A stretch of 64,000 nucleotides of DNA from NCBI RefSeq assembly GCF_022682495.2, contig NC_071391.1:80627161-80691160 (forward strand), in the 5' to 3' direction. Positions 1 through 12,318 of the stretch are shown in pieces. The DNA comes from Desmodus rotundus (taxonomy: Eukaryota; Chordata; Mammalia; Chiroptera; Phyllostomidae). Positions within the stretch are counted from its first letter, which is position 1, and the number at the start of each line of letters is the position of its first letter. The notes beneath the pieces are model-generated. The model saw only the letters and a list, made by a program, of their open reading frames with translations, searched no databases and was not told the origin of the DNA. A program made the position numbers and the translations under genes.

Positions 1-3000
1 AGTACAGAGGGAATAGTACCCAAGTGGCCAAATACTGGCCCTTAGTATCACCTCCGTTCTTGCATGTGATTCGTAACTTTTCAGTCTCCTTTTTATGACT
101 TCTCTATCCTGACAGAGCTTGTCATTGACTAAACATTTGAAAGAAATGCAAACCAGTATAAAAAATTTAATACTGGTAGAAACTAGAACTTTGTGTTTTT
201 ATGAAAATACATTTTTAAGAATATGTACTATAACTGAAAAGAGTGTTTTTATATGTATACCTACATGCACAGATATTTGTTATGAAGTAATATTAACAGT
301 GGGAGGGTGTTACGCTTTTGATGGCTAACTTTCCTTAGTTGAACTGTTCCCTTGAGTTACACATGCCTGAGTCTGGGTGGCCAATGATAAGGTTTAGAAA
401 TGCTTGAATGGAAAGCAACTCTTCACTGGTTTTATTCCTGGTATTTTTAAATATTTTGATAATTTTAATAGAATGTGTAATTTTTAAACACATGAAAACC
501 TTAAAATAGTATTGATTATACAGATAATTATTTAACATGTCTTTTATGGATGTATCTCTTATGTATTATAAACAGTAATATATTTATTAAACAAATATAC
601 TTTATGTTGTAGCTATTAGTTTGTGGTAGGTGGGAGGGTAGCTCTGGATATGTATACGTGTGTTTTGAAAACTATCGAACTGTTTTTCCTGATTGAATGT
701 TATTTACCCTAAGATATATTTGGTTTTGGTTATTCTTTTTGCAGTCCAACTTCCTTACTCAGTATGAAATAAGATGTACAGTTTTCTGGCCATTGTGTTA
801 GTGAATGGCTCATCTATTCTATTATCTTCCACATCCTGGAGCATTCCAGAGTGACCTGAAATCAAACACGATATAGCCAGAGAGAAGGCTATGTTCTAAA
901 TATTATATGTTAAACATGAGAACTCAGCTAGGACGTTAACTTTGTAGGTATAATCCAACAAATAAAATGAAGTATAAAATACACGACTTGTACACATACA
1001 TTAGAATAAGACAACAAGTGTTTATTCTAGAGAAACATACACATTATTTCAGATTGGTCTGGGAAACACCCTAGGACAAAAGTTAACAAGCTTTCTTTAA
1101 AGGATCAGATAGTAAACAATTCAGGATTTGAGAATCATATAGTTCTAACTATGGTAATGAACTACTCACCTCTGCCCCCACCACATGAAATTAGCCACAG
1201 ACAGTACATAAGTGAATGGGTGTGGCTGTGTGCCCAGAAAGCTTTACTTACAGAAACAGGCTGCAGGACAGACGTGGCCAGGGGCCACAGCTCACTTCTC
1301 CCTGCCCTGCAGGGAGAAAAACAGACATTTTAAGCATTCAATCCCAATATATGTTAATATAATAAGAAATCCTTGTATTTCAGTTGGCATTGAAATTTTT
1401 TTATTGATGACTACAAAAGAAGATTGTGAGTCATTAAAGCATCTTAATTCACTTACATGTTTTACCTGCTCACAATCCTTATTTATTAGATTTCTTATGT
1501 TCCACCACAAAAAAAAAAGTGTTCTGTAAAAAGATATTTTAATAAGTATTGAAATTTTTTCATAAACTTTGTATTTTTACTGGAAAATCAGAATCGCTTC
1601 TCCACCTTTTGTTTCTTAAAGGCCTCATGGACCAAAAATTCTATTGTATTTTGAAAATTAGCATATAATTAGCCACAAAAAACTTTAAAGACTGCATTTA
1701 TCAGTTACATTTTTCTTCTGGTTTTTGACTTCCAAAAAGTGACAGATGTGTCCTTTAGAAATGGTTTTAAAGAAGATAAATATATTATAATTTCACATGC
1801 TGTAGCTTTGTTCTGTAAGGCTGGAACTTGTGACTAGTGTAAAGGTAGCTGAAACGTGAGCGCATTCGCTGTATTGGTGTCTCTGTAAGAAACAAACTAT
1901 ATCCTTGCTTTCCCATCCAAACCTCCAGTGCAGAATTGTTCTAAACGATGCCTTGGAACAGTCCATGTGAATGGTATTCTTAACATGATCATGTGTAATT
2001 CTGAATTCATTGGATGTACACGCTGTGGAGCATGTTCACAGTGGTTTATAAATTGTTGTATCAGTCACATCATTTCCATCAGTTTTGAACATTACCATCC
2101 ACTTAAGTAGTTATACTTTCTTTTAAAATTGGACTACAACTCTAGCTTTTAATGGTAACTGGTTACTTAGTTTATTTTTCTTTGATGCCATCTGTCCACC
2201 TGCTTTTTTACTTCTGTTACAATAATACTGTTTTATGTTAGGAGTGGATTTTTCCCCAGGGTCCTTAGTCTTTCAGATTTAAAAACAACAAAGTTTTGAC
2301 CATTTGGCAGTAAAAATGTCTATGCATATTTTAATTTAGTTTTATAAAATTTGTAAAGTTTCACTTTCTAAACCATGTACCGAATTCGCCAATTTTCTGT
2401 CTGGATATTTCTGATAAATAACAGATGGTTATCTGTGAAAGGATTTGACTCCTTTCCTAAAGCAGCTTCTGTCTCAAGGGAAAAAGACATTGAAGGTATA
2501 TGTATATGGTATATACAGTATATTCAATATGGTATATTTTAGATTTCCTCAGATTGTTTTGAAATTATAAATTTCCCAGCTAATAAAAATGCCCACAAAC
2601 ATGCAGACTTCTGCAGAGACACGGACAGCATTGCAAGTGAGCCAGGTCACTGATTTTCTTTTCCTTCAGGTTTTTTCCTCCCAAACTGAAGTTGTATGCT
2701 GATAGTAGAATTTCCAATTTGATCCTTCACATATTTCTTATAGGAAAATAAGGCAAATAATATCTTTAGAACAACCATCTGATAAACTGATGTGATTCTA
2801 TTTATCCTGTGTCTATTCTGTGTCTTTCTGTAGTGGAATTTTTACAACTCCAAAAAGCAGTATTTTAGACCTAACTGGAAATCGTATCAAAATAGCTATG
2901 TGATTCTGCCACTGAGAAAAAATAATTAAAAAATTCATTTTTCTTATGGTGGATTGTTTTTGTTTCATGAAGAAATGGACATCATGCAGCAGCACAGATG

Positions 3001-3400
3001 CTAAATACATAAAAATATCCTCGAGTCCCAGAACTCACTACAGTCAATGGTTAATAACACATGAGGCTCCTGTAGGAGAAGCACACCTTCATTATTAGTG
3101 TGGTAGAGCCATAATTATTCACATGAAACTGGAGATTAAATACCAAAGACAACTAGTCATACCTTATTCTAATTTTCTATTAACAGTTAACCTAAGCCAT
3201 TTCTGCCCTAGCCTTGAGTTTCTCTTACCTCCTGTGACCTTACTTTATGGTATAAATCTAGTTTCTCTCCTTGCACAAATGAAGCTTAGTATCTAGCAAT
3301 CATGTAATAATAATACGTTCAATCATGAGGTCCATTTGGAGTGACATTTTGACCTTTAAAGAGATATTGAACAGAGGGCTGACTGAACATCTTATGCACA
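1..3400. other. AT-rich region, possible ZC3H12C 3'UTR
   Basis: I see no coding exon here. The sequence is AT-rich, low in young repeats and looks like a long mammalian 3'UTR or the DNA just past one. Plus-strand AATAAA hexamers occur at 961-966 and 2582-2587. The tie to ZC3H12C is inference from known human gene order: ZC3H12C lies tail-to-tail with RDX, tens of kb away, matching the position of RDX at the other end of this window. Ordinary intergenic DNA is the alternative. The only repeat I recognise in this part is a hAT remnant near 1.2 kb. Confidence 0.3.
1196..1312 (-). repeat. hAT (Charlie-type) DNA transposon remnant
   Basis: The stretch GAATGGGTGTGGCTGTGT, then a degenerate CTTTACTTACAGAAACAGGC and a GGCCA-rich tail, is the reverse complement of a common mammalian hAT remnant ('GGCAAACTATGGCCC...CCTGTTTTTGTA...ACACAGCCACACCCATTC'). 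It is diverged and lacks clear terminal inverted repeats. The family is recognised from memory of the consensus, and the subfamily name is not certain. A related fragment in the opposite orientation lies near 40.9 kb. Confidence 0.55.
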
Positions 3401-3548
3401 ACAAATGAGAGACACAGAAATGGGCAGGAGAGATAGAGACATGGTATCATGGGAACCCCCCTCCAAATGCATCCATGTGCAGGAGGGAGGTATCACTGAA
3501 GCCCACACACAGACTTACCTATTCTGGAGCACTGTGTAAGACAGTGGT

Positions 3549-4390
3549 TTAAAGGGCACCTAGACTATACTGGAAAGAAACACATTTATTAGCCCTAGAG
3601 CTGTCTGAGGTACCAGAGGGCACCATTTGTTGTGTTGCCCCTCCCCTTTGATTGCACAGGCAGCTGCACTGCCTAGGTGCTCTAGCAGCCAGCCAAAGCG
3701 ATCCCAGTACACCCCAGGCCCACACCAGGCTCTCCCCAAGATCCCCCACAGCCTGTGCCCACTCCAGCCACAGCTCTGGACTGTGGTACAGCTTATCCTT
3801 GGGTCTCTCCTTGGCCTGCTCCAGCTATAGCTTTCATCCAGCCCACCAAGGTGGCCCCAATGCTGCTTGTCCCTGAGATTTCCCACAGCTCCCACACCGG
3901 TTCAGCTAGTCCCAGGGACATCCTGCAGACCACTCTTGCTTCAGCCACACAGCACCAGGCTTCAGCACAGCCTCCAGGACTTCCCATGGTCTCAGCCCAC
4001 TCCAAGTACAACTTCAAATGGCCTGCCAAGGCATTCCCAGCACAGCTTGCCCTTGGGACACCGTGGTTCACATGTGTTCCAAGTAAAACAGGGTCCCAGT
4101 GTGGCTTGCCCTCAGGACTTTCCACAGCCCATGCCCACCCCAGCTGTAGTTTCAGGCCTCAGGTCAATTTACTTCTGGGAATCCCCTTGGCCCATACCCA
4201 ATCCAGCTACAACCTCAGCCCAGGCAGCCCCTTGGAGTCTTGCCCCCCGGTTGCCCTGTGGCCGACTCCAGCTCCAGCCCCTGCTGCCCTGCCAAGAAAC
4301 TCAGCTCACACAATGTACGAAGGGAAAGCTCCTACACGAGGCCACTCTTTCAGGAATAGGGGAGGTTTCTGTTTCACCTAGTTAATAGAA
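3549..4390 (+). repeat. GC-rich L1 5' leader with degenerate 55-70 bp periodicity
   Basis: A GC-rich block stands between AT-rich flanks just before the ORF1 remnant. Variants of 'CTTGCCCTTGGGAC...CCACAGCCCATGCCCACTCCAGCTACAG' recur near 3733, 3796, 3868, 3977, 4049, 4105 and 4175. This resembles a decayed tandem-monomer L1 5'UTR. Long frames through it (for example 3755-4381 plus, 208 codons) are Pro/Ser-rich products of composition and should not be read as genes. Confidence 0.45.
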
Positions 4391-4410
4391 AAACACAGAG
4401 ATACCCAAAA

Positions 4411-5205
4411 TGAGAACACAAATATGTTTTAAAAAAATAACAAAAACAGACAAGCAATCTACCAGATAAAGAGTTCAAAACAATGGTTGTAAAGATGCTC
4501 AACAAATGTGAGAGAACAGATGAACTCAGTGAGAAATCCAACATAGAGGAAAAAATGAACCTATCAAAACTGAAGAATACAATCATAAAAAAAAAAAAAA
4601 AAAAAAAAAAAAACCTAGCAGGAATCAACAGCAAATTAGATGATACAGAAGAATGACTTAGCAAGCTGGAAGGTAAGGTACTGGAAATCACCCAATCAAG
4701 ATTGAAAAGAAAAAAGAATCAGAGCATGAAGACAGTTTAAGGGACCTCTGGGAAAACATCATGCATGCTAACATTCAAATCAGGGTTCCCAGGAGAAAAG
4801 AAAGAAAAAGGAACAGTAAACATATTTGAAGAAAATAGCTGAAAACTTTCCTAACCAGTGAAGGAAACAGACATCCAAGTTCAGGAAGCAGAGTTTCCAA
4901 AAAGATGAGGCCCACACCAAGACATATGATAATTAAAATCCCAAAAGTTAAACACGGAATCGTAAATGAAGCAAGAGAAAAGCAGTTAGTGACACACAAG
5001 GCATTCCTGGATAAGACTAAAAGCTGATTTTTCAGCAGAAACTTTGAGGCCAGAAGGGAATGGCACAACCTATTCAAACTCATGAAAGCCTACCACCAAT
5101 AATACTCTGCCCAGCAAGATACAGAGAGAAAAAGTCCCAGACAAGCAAAATCTAAATGAGTTCACCACAAAACAGGCATTACAAAAAATGTTAAAGGGCC
5201 TTTTT
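4411..5205 (+). pseudogene. L1 ORF1 remnant (RNA-binding protein), broken
   Basis: Nucleotide landmarks shared with the other ORF1 copies in this window appear in order: an 'AGTTCAAAACA.TGGTTGTAAAGATGCTCA' coiled-coil segment, 'GAAGGAAACAGACATCCAAG' and 'CAGGAAGCAGAG' in the RRM region, 'ATAATTAAAATCCCAAAAGT', and a C-terminal 'AAAAATGTTAAAGGGCC'. Intact ORF1p is a trimeric nucleic-acid chaperone of roughly 300-340 residues needed for L1 retrotransposition. Here stops and frameshifts break every frame, and an A27 tract interrupts the coiled-coil part. Confidence 0.6.
4587..4613 (+). repeat. A27 homopolymer inside ORF1 remnant
   Basis: An uninterrupted run of 27 A lies inside the coiled-coil segment of the old ORF1 copy. 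It is not an insertion tail, because ORF1-like sequence continues on both sides. It is most simply an expanded A-rich tract. Confidence 0.9.
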
Positions 5206-5589
5206 TAAATTGAAAAGTTAAAGCTAAAAATAAGAAAATAAAATATTTCCCTAATAAAGGCTAACATTTAGTAAATATAGTGGATCAACCAATTGTAAAG
5301 TTAATATGAAGGTTAAAAGACAAAGTTGTAAAGGCAAGTATAACTATAGTAATGAATTAAGAAATACACATGTATACACACACATACACACAAAAGATTT
5401 AAAATATGTCAAAAATGTAAACGAGGGAGAGTAAAAAATGTATTGCTTTTAGAATGTGTTCAAACTTACGTGACCGTTAACTTAAAATAGACTGCTATAA
5501 ACATGCCTTGTTATATATATGAATCTCATAGTAACCAAAAATAGATGCACAAAAAAAATTTTAAAGGAAACTAAACAAAACACTATATG

Positions 5590-6908
5590 ACTATTAATGT
5601 GCAAGAAAAGAGAGCAAGAAGACCATCAACTTACACCATATGCCAAAATAAACTCAAGATGAATAAAAGACTTAAATATGAGTCGTGAGACCATAAAAGT
5701 CCTAGAGGAGAACACAGGCAGGAAAATTTCAGATATACCATGCAGCAATATTTTCACTGATACATCCTCTAAGGCAAGAGATATAAAGGAAAGGGTAAAC
5801 AAATGAGACTACATCAAATTAAAAAGCTTCTGCACAGCTAAAGAAAACATCAACAAAATGAAAAGGGAAACAACCATATGGGAAAATATAATTGCCAGTG
5901 ATATCTCAGACAAGGGTTTGAACTCCAAAATATATAAAGAACTCATATGACTCAAAACCAGGAAGACAAACAATCCAATTTAAAAATGGGCAAAGGACCT
6001 GAATAGACACTTCTGTATGGAGGATATACAGAGAGCCCATAGACACATGAAAAAATGATCAACATCACTAGTCATTGGAGAGATGCAAATTAAAACCGCA
6101 ATGAGATACCACTTCACACAGGTCAGAATGGCCATCATTAACAAATCAACTAGTGCTGGAGAGGTTGTGGAGAAAAGGGAACCCTAGTGCACTGTTGGTG
6201 GGAATGCAGACTGGTCCAGCCACTGTGGAAAGCATAATGGAATTTCCTCAAAAAATCTAAAGATGGAACTGCCTTTTGATCCAGCTATCCCACTGCTGGG
6301 TTTATACCCTAAGAATCCTGAAACACCAATTCAAAAGAGCCTATGCACCCCAATGATCATAGCGGCACAATTTACAATAGCCATGTGATGGAAACAGCCT
6401 AAGTGTCCATCAGTAAATGAGCGGATGAGTAAAAAAACTGTAAATGAGAAAATGAGTAAAAAATGAGTAAATGAGTAAATCAGTAAATGAGTAAAAAAAC
6501 TGTGGTACATTTATACAATGGAATACTACACAGCAGAAAGAAAGAAGGAGCTCCTACCCTTCACAATACCATGAATAGAACTGGAGAGCATTATGCTAAG
6601 TGAAATTAGCCAGGTGGTGAAAGACAAATACCATATGATCTCACCTATAAATGGACTCTAGTGAACTAAACAAACAAATGAGCAAACTAGAACCAAAGAC
6701 ATGGAAATAAAAAACAGACAGAGACCAGAGGGGAAGGAGGAGGGTGGTAATGGGGGAAAGAAGGGGCAGGGGCAAGTCAAGGAACATGAACAGAGGACAC
6801 ATGGGCACAGACAATGGGGGGGATTGACTGTGGGAGTAGGGGAGAACAGGGCAGGGGAGAGCAATGGGAAAAAGGTGGACAACTGTAACTGAACACAATA
6901 AAAAAATT
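5590..6908 (+). mobile_element. 5'-truncated L1: ORF2 C-terminus and bat-type 3'UTR
   Basis: The C-terminal ORF2 region is recognisable from 'GGGCAAAGGACCTGAATAGAC', 'GGTGGGAATGCAGACTGGT', 'CCACTGCTGGGTTTATACCC' and 'ACAATGGAATACTACACAGC'. It is followed by a G-rich 3'UTR (GGGGAAGGAGGAGGGTGG... GGGGAGAGCAATGGG) ending in AACACAATAAAAAAATTG. Stops interrupt ORF2. It sits in the ORF1-ORF2 spacer of the older L1M, so it inserted later. A tandem expansion of AAATGAGT units lies within it at 6412-6501. Confidence 0.75.
6412..6501 (+). repeat. Short tandem expansion of (GTAAATGA)-like units in L1 ORF2
   Basis: The L1 segment normally reading 'TCAGTAAATGAGTGGATAAAAAAACTGTGG' appears here with several extra AAATGAGT/GAGTAAAA units, and a 'TAAAAAAACTGT' motif occurs twice. 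This is a local slippage expansion within the L1 3' fragment. Confidence 0.7.
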
Positions 6909-7028
6909 GTGATGGTTACACACCTTTGTGCATGTACTAAAAATGTTGAGTGGCACACTTCAAATGGGTGAATTGCATAATGTATGAATTATATGTTGAT
7001 AAATCTATTATGTAAAATAAAAGATTTA
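6909..7028 (+). repeat. L1M-type 3' terminal fragment
   Basis: The order 'GATGGTTACACACCTTTGTG', 'CTAAAAATGTTGAGTGGCACAC', 'AATGGGTGAATTGCATAATG' and 'GAATTATATGTTGATAAA' matches the common L1MA/L1MB 3' end ('ATGGTTGCACAACTTTGTG...CTGAATTGTACACTT'). It lies between the bat-type L1 3'UTR and the resumed L1M spacer. It is either a separate old fragment or part of the inserted element. Confidence 0.5.
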
Positions 7029-8411
7029 AGAAGTAAAAAGAAAGAAAGAAAAGAGAACAAGAGAAGAAGAAAGGAACAAAGAAGAAGCACAAAAACAACC
7101 AGAAAACAATTAAATGGCAATAAATACATATCTATCCATAATTACATGGGGTATCTGGATGAGTCAGAATAGATCCATGCTAATGCTGCCAACAGGAGAC
7201 TACTTTAGATCAAAAGACACACAAACACTGAAAGTAAAGAAATGGAAAAAGATATTTCATGCAAATAGTAATGAAAAAAAAAGCTTGAGTAACAATACCT
7301 ATATCATATTAAATGGACCTTAAAATGAATAACAAGAGACACAGAAGGGCATTACATAATGATCAATGAAAAAGTACAATCAAACAAGAGGATGTAACAT
7401 TTATACACATGTATGCACCTAATATAGAGGCACTTAAATACATAAAGCAAATATTAACAGACATAAAGGGAGAGACAGCAATACAATAATAGTAGGAAAT
7501 TTAACACCCTTACATCAACAGATAGATCATCCAGATATAACTTCAAAAAGGAAACAGTGACCTTAACACATTAGATCAAGATGAATTTAATAGATACATT
7601 GAAAACATTCCACAACAAAAGAGCTGAATAAACTTTGTTTTCAAGTGCACATGGGACATTCTCCAGGATAGACTACTTGTTAGGCCACAAAGCAAGTCTC
7701 TATAAATGAAAGAAGACTGAAATAATATTATTTTCCTGGTCACAATGGTATAAAACTAGATATCAATTTCAAGAAGAAAACTTAAAAAAACAAACATGTG
7801 GAGGCTAAAGAACATGCTACTAAACAATGGGTTCATGAAGAAATCAAAGAGAAAATTAAAAAAATAATCTTGAAACAAATGAAAATGGCAACAGAATGAT
7901 ACCAAATTACAGAATAAGAACCAGCAAAAGCAGTTCTAAGAGAGAAACTCACAATAATATAGGCCTACATCAAGAAACAAGAAAAATCTAGCCTTGGCTG
8001 GTATAGCTCAGTGGATTGAGCATGGGCTGCAAACCAAAGGATCACCAGTTCAATTCCCAGTCAGGGCACATGCCTGGGTTGGAGGCCAGATCCCTCTGGG
8101 AGCCATGTGAGAGGCAACCACACATGGATCTTTTTTTCCCTTTCTTTTTCCTTCTCCCTTCCCCTCTCTCTAAAAATAAATAAATAAAATTTTAAAAAGA
8201 AAAATCTCAATTTATTTTATACCTAAAGTAACTAGAAAGAGAACAAAGCCCAAAGCAAGTAGAAGAAAGTATTGTAACAAAGGTCAGAGGAGGAATAAAT
8301 GAAATAGATACTAAAGAACCTATAGGGAAAATGAACAAAACTAAGAGCTGGTTTTCTAAAAAGAAAAACCAAATAGATAAACCTATAAACAGACCCATCA
8401 AGAAAAAAGAA
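7029..8411 (+). pseudogene. L1M spacer and ORF2 endonuclease remnant
   Basis: The region resumes with the A/G-rich spacer (AAAGAAAGAAAG...GGAACAAAGAAG), then the start of ORF2. Endonuclease landmarks can be read with stops and frameshifts: SNTIIVG, then a segment like 'STTKELNKLCFQVHMGHSPG' matching 'FFSSAHGTFSRIDH', and 'HNGIKLDINF'. The linker 'KTKSWFSKKKNQIDKPINRPIKKKE' region ends at ~8411, where a younger element begins. An intact L1 endonuclease nicks target DNA for target-primed reverse transcription. This copy is dead. Confidence 0.65.
7990..8196 (+). mobile_element. Ves-type SINE with 11-bp TSD
   Basis: A tRNA-like head (CTTGGCTGGTATAGCTCAGTGG, B-box-like CAGTTCAATTCCCAG) is followed by the Ves body (CAGGGCACATGCCTGGGTTGGAGG), a CT-rich tail and AAATAAATAAATAAAATTTT. 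The direct repeat AAGAAAAATCT flanks it at 7979-7989 and 8197-8207. It interrupts the L1 ORF2 remnant. Confidence 0.9.
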
Positions 8412-10965
8412 AGGAGGTCTAAGATGGCAGTGGAGCAGGTAGATGTTACACTCACCTCCTCCCAGGACCAAACTGAAATTGCAACTAAAACATAGAGCAA
8501 TCAACCTGAATAACTAACTGAAAACTAGCTGAAGCGAAGTCTTATAACCAAGGATTTACAGAAGAAACCCCACTGAGATGGGTAGGAGGGGTGGAGACAC
8601 AAAAAGGGCAGGTCTCACTCCCACAGGTGGTGACTAAGATTCTAGAGGGATATCTCAGCTGCAAAACTTCCTCCTGAGGGGCCAGGGTCTCAGTCCCAAG
8701 CCAGGCTCTCCAGCCCAGAGCACCATAGCAGGAAAGAGGCACCCACATAACATCTGGCTGTGAAAGTCAGCAGGGATCCTGACCACCAGTGAGAGACAAG
8801 AGTCTGCTAGTCACAGGCACCCTTTTAAAGGCCCAATGCACAAAATCTCATTCACAGTCATTCATACTGGACTTTGACAGAGGGAGGGCAAAGCAGACTA
8901 GAATCACATGAAAAGAGACTAGGGTCTGTGGCTCTGAGGAGAAAGCTGAAGGGACAGCCACCAGGATAGCTGTTCTGAGTTCCTCTACCATGCTCCAAAT
9001 GCCAACTCTCTTGGGTAGAGCACTGCCTTCCATACAGCATCTCTTGGGGGCATGCAATAGCCTTACCCTCTGGATTCCCTGTAGCCCCACCCAGCAAAGC
9101 TTTGCCCTGCTGAGGAGTCAGCAGCCTGGGCTGGGGTGTATAGGTCTGGGCAGACTCAGGGGATGTCAGTGACTGACATGTGTGGCTTTGGGGCAGAGGC
9201 TATTCCTCCCAATTTCCATGAATCTGACTGGTGTCTCCCATCACAGAAGATCTGTTAGCGCTACTCTCCAGGTTCATGGCATTTCCACCCTCTGGCTTCC
9301 CAGTGGCTCTGCCTTGCTGAGATCTGGGCAGAATTTGGGACAGACTGAGTTGTATGGCTTGGATGGGGGAGGGCGGGTGGGCACTACACCTACTTTCCCC
9401 CAGCCTGACCAGCGCCTCATTTCACAGGAGATCCATTAGTCCCATCCTCCCAACACCTGGCATACCTGCCCTACTGAGATCAGGCTTCTGGCAGAATCTG
9501 GGACAGATTGAGTTGTGCGGCTCTAGAACAGGGGCCATTTCTCCCTCACATGCCTGAGTGGTGCACAGCCGTCCATTCATATGGCCAAATTTTGGTCTGT
9601 TTGGCCCTGGTAAACTCTGCTGGCCTTACCCTGATGACCCCTTGAGACCCCAACCCACATCAAAGTTGTAAGAGCACCCAGCAGGTGGCAGGTAGACTTG
9701 GTATACCCTGGATTTTGCTAAGTGGCCTCACACCCAGCTGGCACCAAGTTTGAACCTGTATCAATGTGGGGAACACCACTTGCCCCTACCTGGTGACTCT
9801 CTGAGAACCTATTACATGCAACTCTACCCCCAGAGGTTCTTTCAGTGACTGAGCCTAACAGGCAGCTGGCAGGTGGAGGCAGGCAGAAGTGGCTCTCAGG
9901 TACCTTGAGACAACTGTTGACCTTCCCCCAAGTGTGGTGCTGGTAAAAGCAAACCTTGGTGGGCAGCTTGGTCCTTCCCATGTACATCCAGGCCCAGCAG
10001 AAACAGTCACAAACTGTGTATCATTTTGTAGCTCCAAACAGGTTGCCCAGAGCCAGTCCCAAGCATTGTCTGACATAGGTCTGCACCAGAATCCATCCCA
10101 AGAGGCCCAGAACCAACACACCCAGTGGCCAGCTTCAGAGAACATCAGAGCAATACCCAACTAACTTCACAAGTGGCATCTCCAAAGAGAGATCTCAGCA
10201 GACACCAGACCCTGCTGAGGTAAATACCACTTTGCGTGGTCAGCACCTGCACAGAGCTTGTACACTGTCGTCAGGGTTGGTCCTCACAGTCAGCTATCCT
10301 AAATGTTGATCCCATGCATGGACAGGCAAGAGCAATCAATTACAACAAGAGGGCCCACAAAACCCACACAAGGAGCATTCCTGAAGCACCCAGTCCAGGT
10401 GATCAAGAAGACTGCACCACTGGGTCCACACAATGCCTACTACGTAAGACCACCTTACCATGACTGGGAGTCATAGCAAATATACATAATACATAAAAAT
10501 AAACACAAAGAGGAAGCCAAAGTGAGGAGACTAAGAAATATGCCCCTAATGCAAGAATAAGAGAAATCTTCAGAAAAAGAACTAAATGAAATGGAGGCAA
10601 GCATTTATCAGATACAGAGTTCCAAAACGTTGTTATAAGGATGTTCCAGTAACTTAGTGAGAATTACAACAGCATGAAAATGGACATGGAAACCATAAAA
10701 GATGTCAGAAATGAATAATACAATATATGAAATTAAGAGTACACTGGAAAGAATAAAAAATAGGTTAGATGAAGCAAATTATCAAATCAGTCATTTGGAA
10801 GACAAGGTAATAGAAAACACCCAATCAGAGCATTAAGAGAAAACAGAATTTTAAAAAATTAGGATAGTTTATGGGACCTTTGGGACAACATGAAACATAA
10901 TAACATCCACATCATGGGAGTACCAGAAGGAGAAGAGAGTGAGTAAGGGATCAAGAACCTATTTG
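8412..10965 (+). mobile_element. L1/half-L1 5' part: long leader and ORF1 start
   Basis: The element begins with a YY1-like start (TCTAAGATGGCAG at ~8419). A ~2-kb moderately GC-rich leader and the beginning of an ORF1 remnant (from ~10.53 kb, 'CAGAAAAAGAACTAAATGAAATGG') follow. The leader resembles that of the ORF1-only element at 49.2 kb (shared 'TACATAAAAATAAACACAAAGAGGAAG'-like pre-ORF1 segment), so the same family is likely. ORF1 stops abruptly at ~10965 after an 'AAGGGATCAAGAACCTATTTGA' segment, where another L1 5' end starts. No 3' part is found downstream. Confidence 0.6.
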
Positions 10966-11710
10966 AGAGGAGAACCAAGATGGCGGCGTAGGTAGACACA
11001 CTGCGCCTCCTCGCACAACCAGAACTGACAGAAAATCGAACGGCAAGGAAGTCCACAGCAAGGAAATAAAAAATAAACATTCATCCAGACCGGTAGGAGG
11101 GGCGGAGACGGGCACCGGGGTGGAGAGGACTCGCGTGGCTGTGGCGGGACTGAGACTGGCGGAGTGTGGGACAAACGGGGCAGGCAGTCCGAGCACTTAG
11201 CAGACCCTGCGGCCCCACATTCGTGCAGATAAACCAAGAGGGCCGGACTCAGAGTGGCGGAGAACAGGGCAGGCAGAGCTGCGGGTAGCACCCTGCGGCC
11301 CCACATTCGAACACAGATAAACCGGATGAACAGCGGGGAGCAAAACAGACCGAGAAACCCAGGGCTCCAGCTCGGGGAAATAAAGCCTCAAACCTCTGAT
11401 TGAAAACGCCCGTGGGGGTTGAGTCGGCAGCAGGAGAGACTCCCAGCCTCACAGGAGAGGTCATTGGAGAGACCCACAGGGGCCTGGAGCGTGCACAAGC
11501 TCACCCACTCGGGAACCAGCACCAGAGGGGCCCACTTTGATTGTGGGTAGCGGAGTGAAAGACTGCAATCCGGTGGAGAGTGAAGCAGGCGCCATTGCTC
11601 CCTCTCGGGGCCCCTCCCCCCACTTACAGCATCACAGCGCAACTACCAGCCTTACCCCGCCCAGGTGAACACCTAAGGCTCTGCCCCTTAAAGTAACAGA
11701 CACGCAAAGA

Positions 11711-11734
11711 CAAAAAAAAAAAAAAAAAAAAAAA
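11711..11734 (+). repeat. A24 homopolymer immediately before ORF1 ATG
   Basis: Related elements have a short A-rich AGACAAAGAAAAATGG at this place. Here it has grown to about 24 A ending at the ATG. Confidence 0.85.
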
Positions 11735-12318
11735 ATGGCCCAAATGACAGAACACTTCAAAGCTCCAGAAAAAATACAACTAAGCGAGGAAGAGATAGCC
11801 AACCTATCGGATGCACAGTTCAAAACACTGGTTATCAAGATGCTCACAGAATTGGTTGAATCTGTTTGAAAACCAGATGAAAAAATGAAGCCTATGCTAA
11901 CAGAAACAAAGGAAGATGTACAGGGAACCAATAGTGATGCGAAGGAAACTGGGACTCAAATCAATGGTGTGGACCAGAAGGAAGAAAGAAACATCCAACC
12001 AGAAAAGAATGAAGAAACAAGAACTTGGAAAAATGAGGAGAGGCTTAGGAACCTCCAGGACATCTTGAAACGTTCCAACATCCAAATTATAGGGGTGCCA
12101 GATGGAGAAGAGGAAGAACAAAAAATTGAAAACTTATTTGAACAAATAATGAAGGAGAACTTCCCCAGTCTGGCAAAGGAAATAGACTTCCAGGAAGTCC
12201 AGGAAGCTGAGAGAGTCCCAAAGAAGCTGGACCCAAGGAGGAACACACCAAGGCACATCATAATTCCATTAGCCAAGATTAAACAGAAGGAGAGAATATT
12301 AGAAGCAGCAAGAGAAAA
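11735..12318 (+). pseudogene. L1 ORF1 (ORF1p), nearly open, C-terminus missing
   Basis: The start is ATG at 11735, directly after an A24 tract, encoding MAQMTEHFKAPEKIQLSEEE. The N-terminal part is a Glu/Lys/Gln-rich coiled coil interrupted by an in-frame TGA at 11867-11869. The frame then stays open from ~11885: the central coiled coil ends in 'RLRNLQDILKRSNIQIIGVP', followed by the RRM ('FEQIMKENFPSLAKEIDF') and 'NTPRHIIIPLAKIKQKERIL', the start of the C-terminal domain. Roughly 195 residues of the usual 300 or so are represented, and the rest of the C-terminal domain is absent. ORF1p is the RNA-coating trimer of the L1 particle. The remaining open frame runs on into unrelated downstream DNA to 12370. 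Confidence 0.8.

Noticed and set aside
1..3400. Coding exon of ZC3H12C
   Set aside because: No frame shows the CCCH zinc finger or NYN/PIN ribonuclease motifs; only a 3'UTR can be considered.
3755..4381. 208-codon plus-strand frame (and an overlapping 172-codon frame)
   Set aside because: Pro/Ser/Ala-rich with no domain, overlapping open frames on both strands in the GC-rich L1 leader: composition, not a gene.
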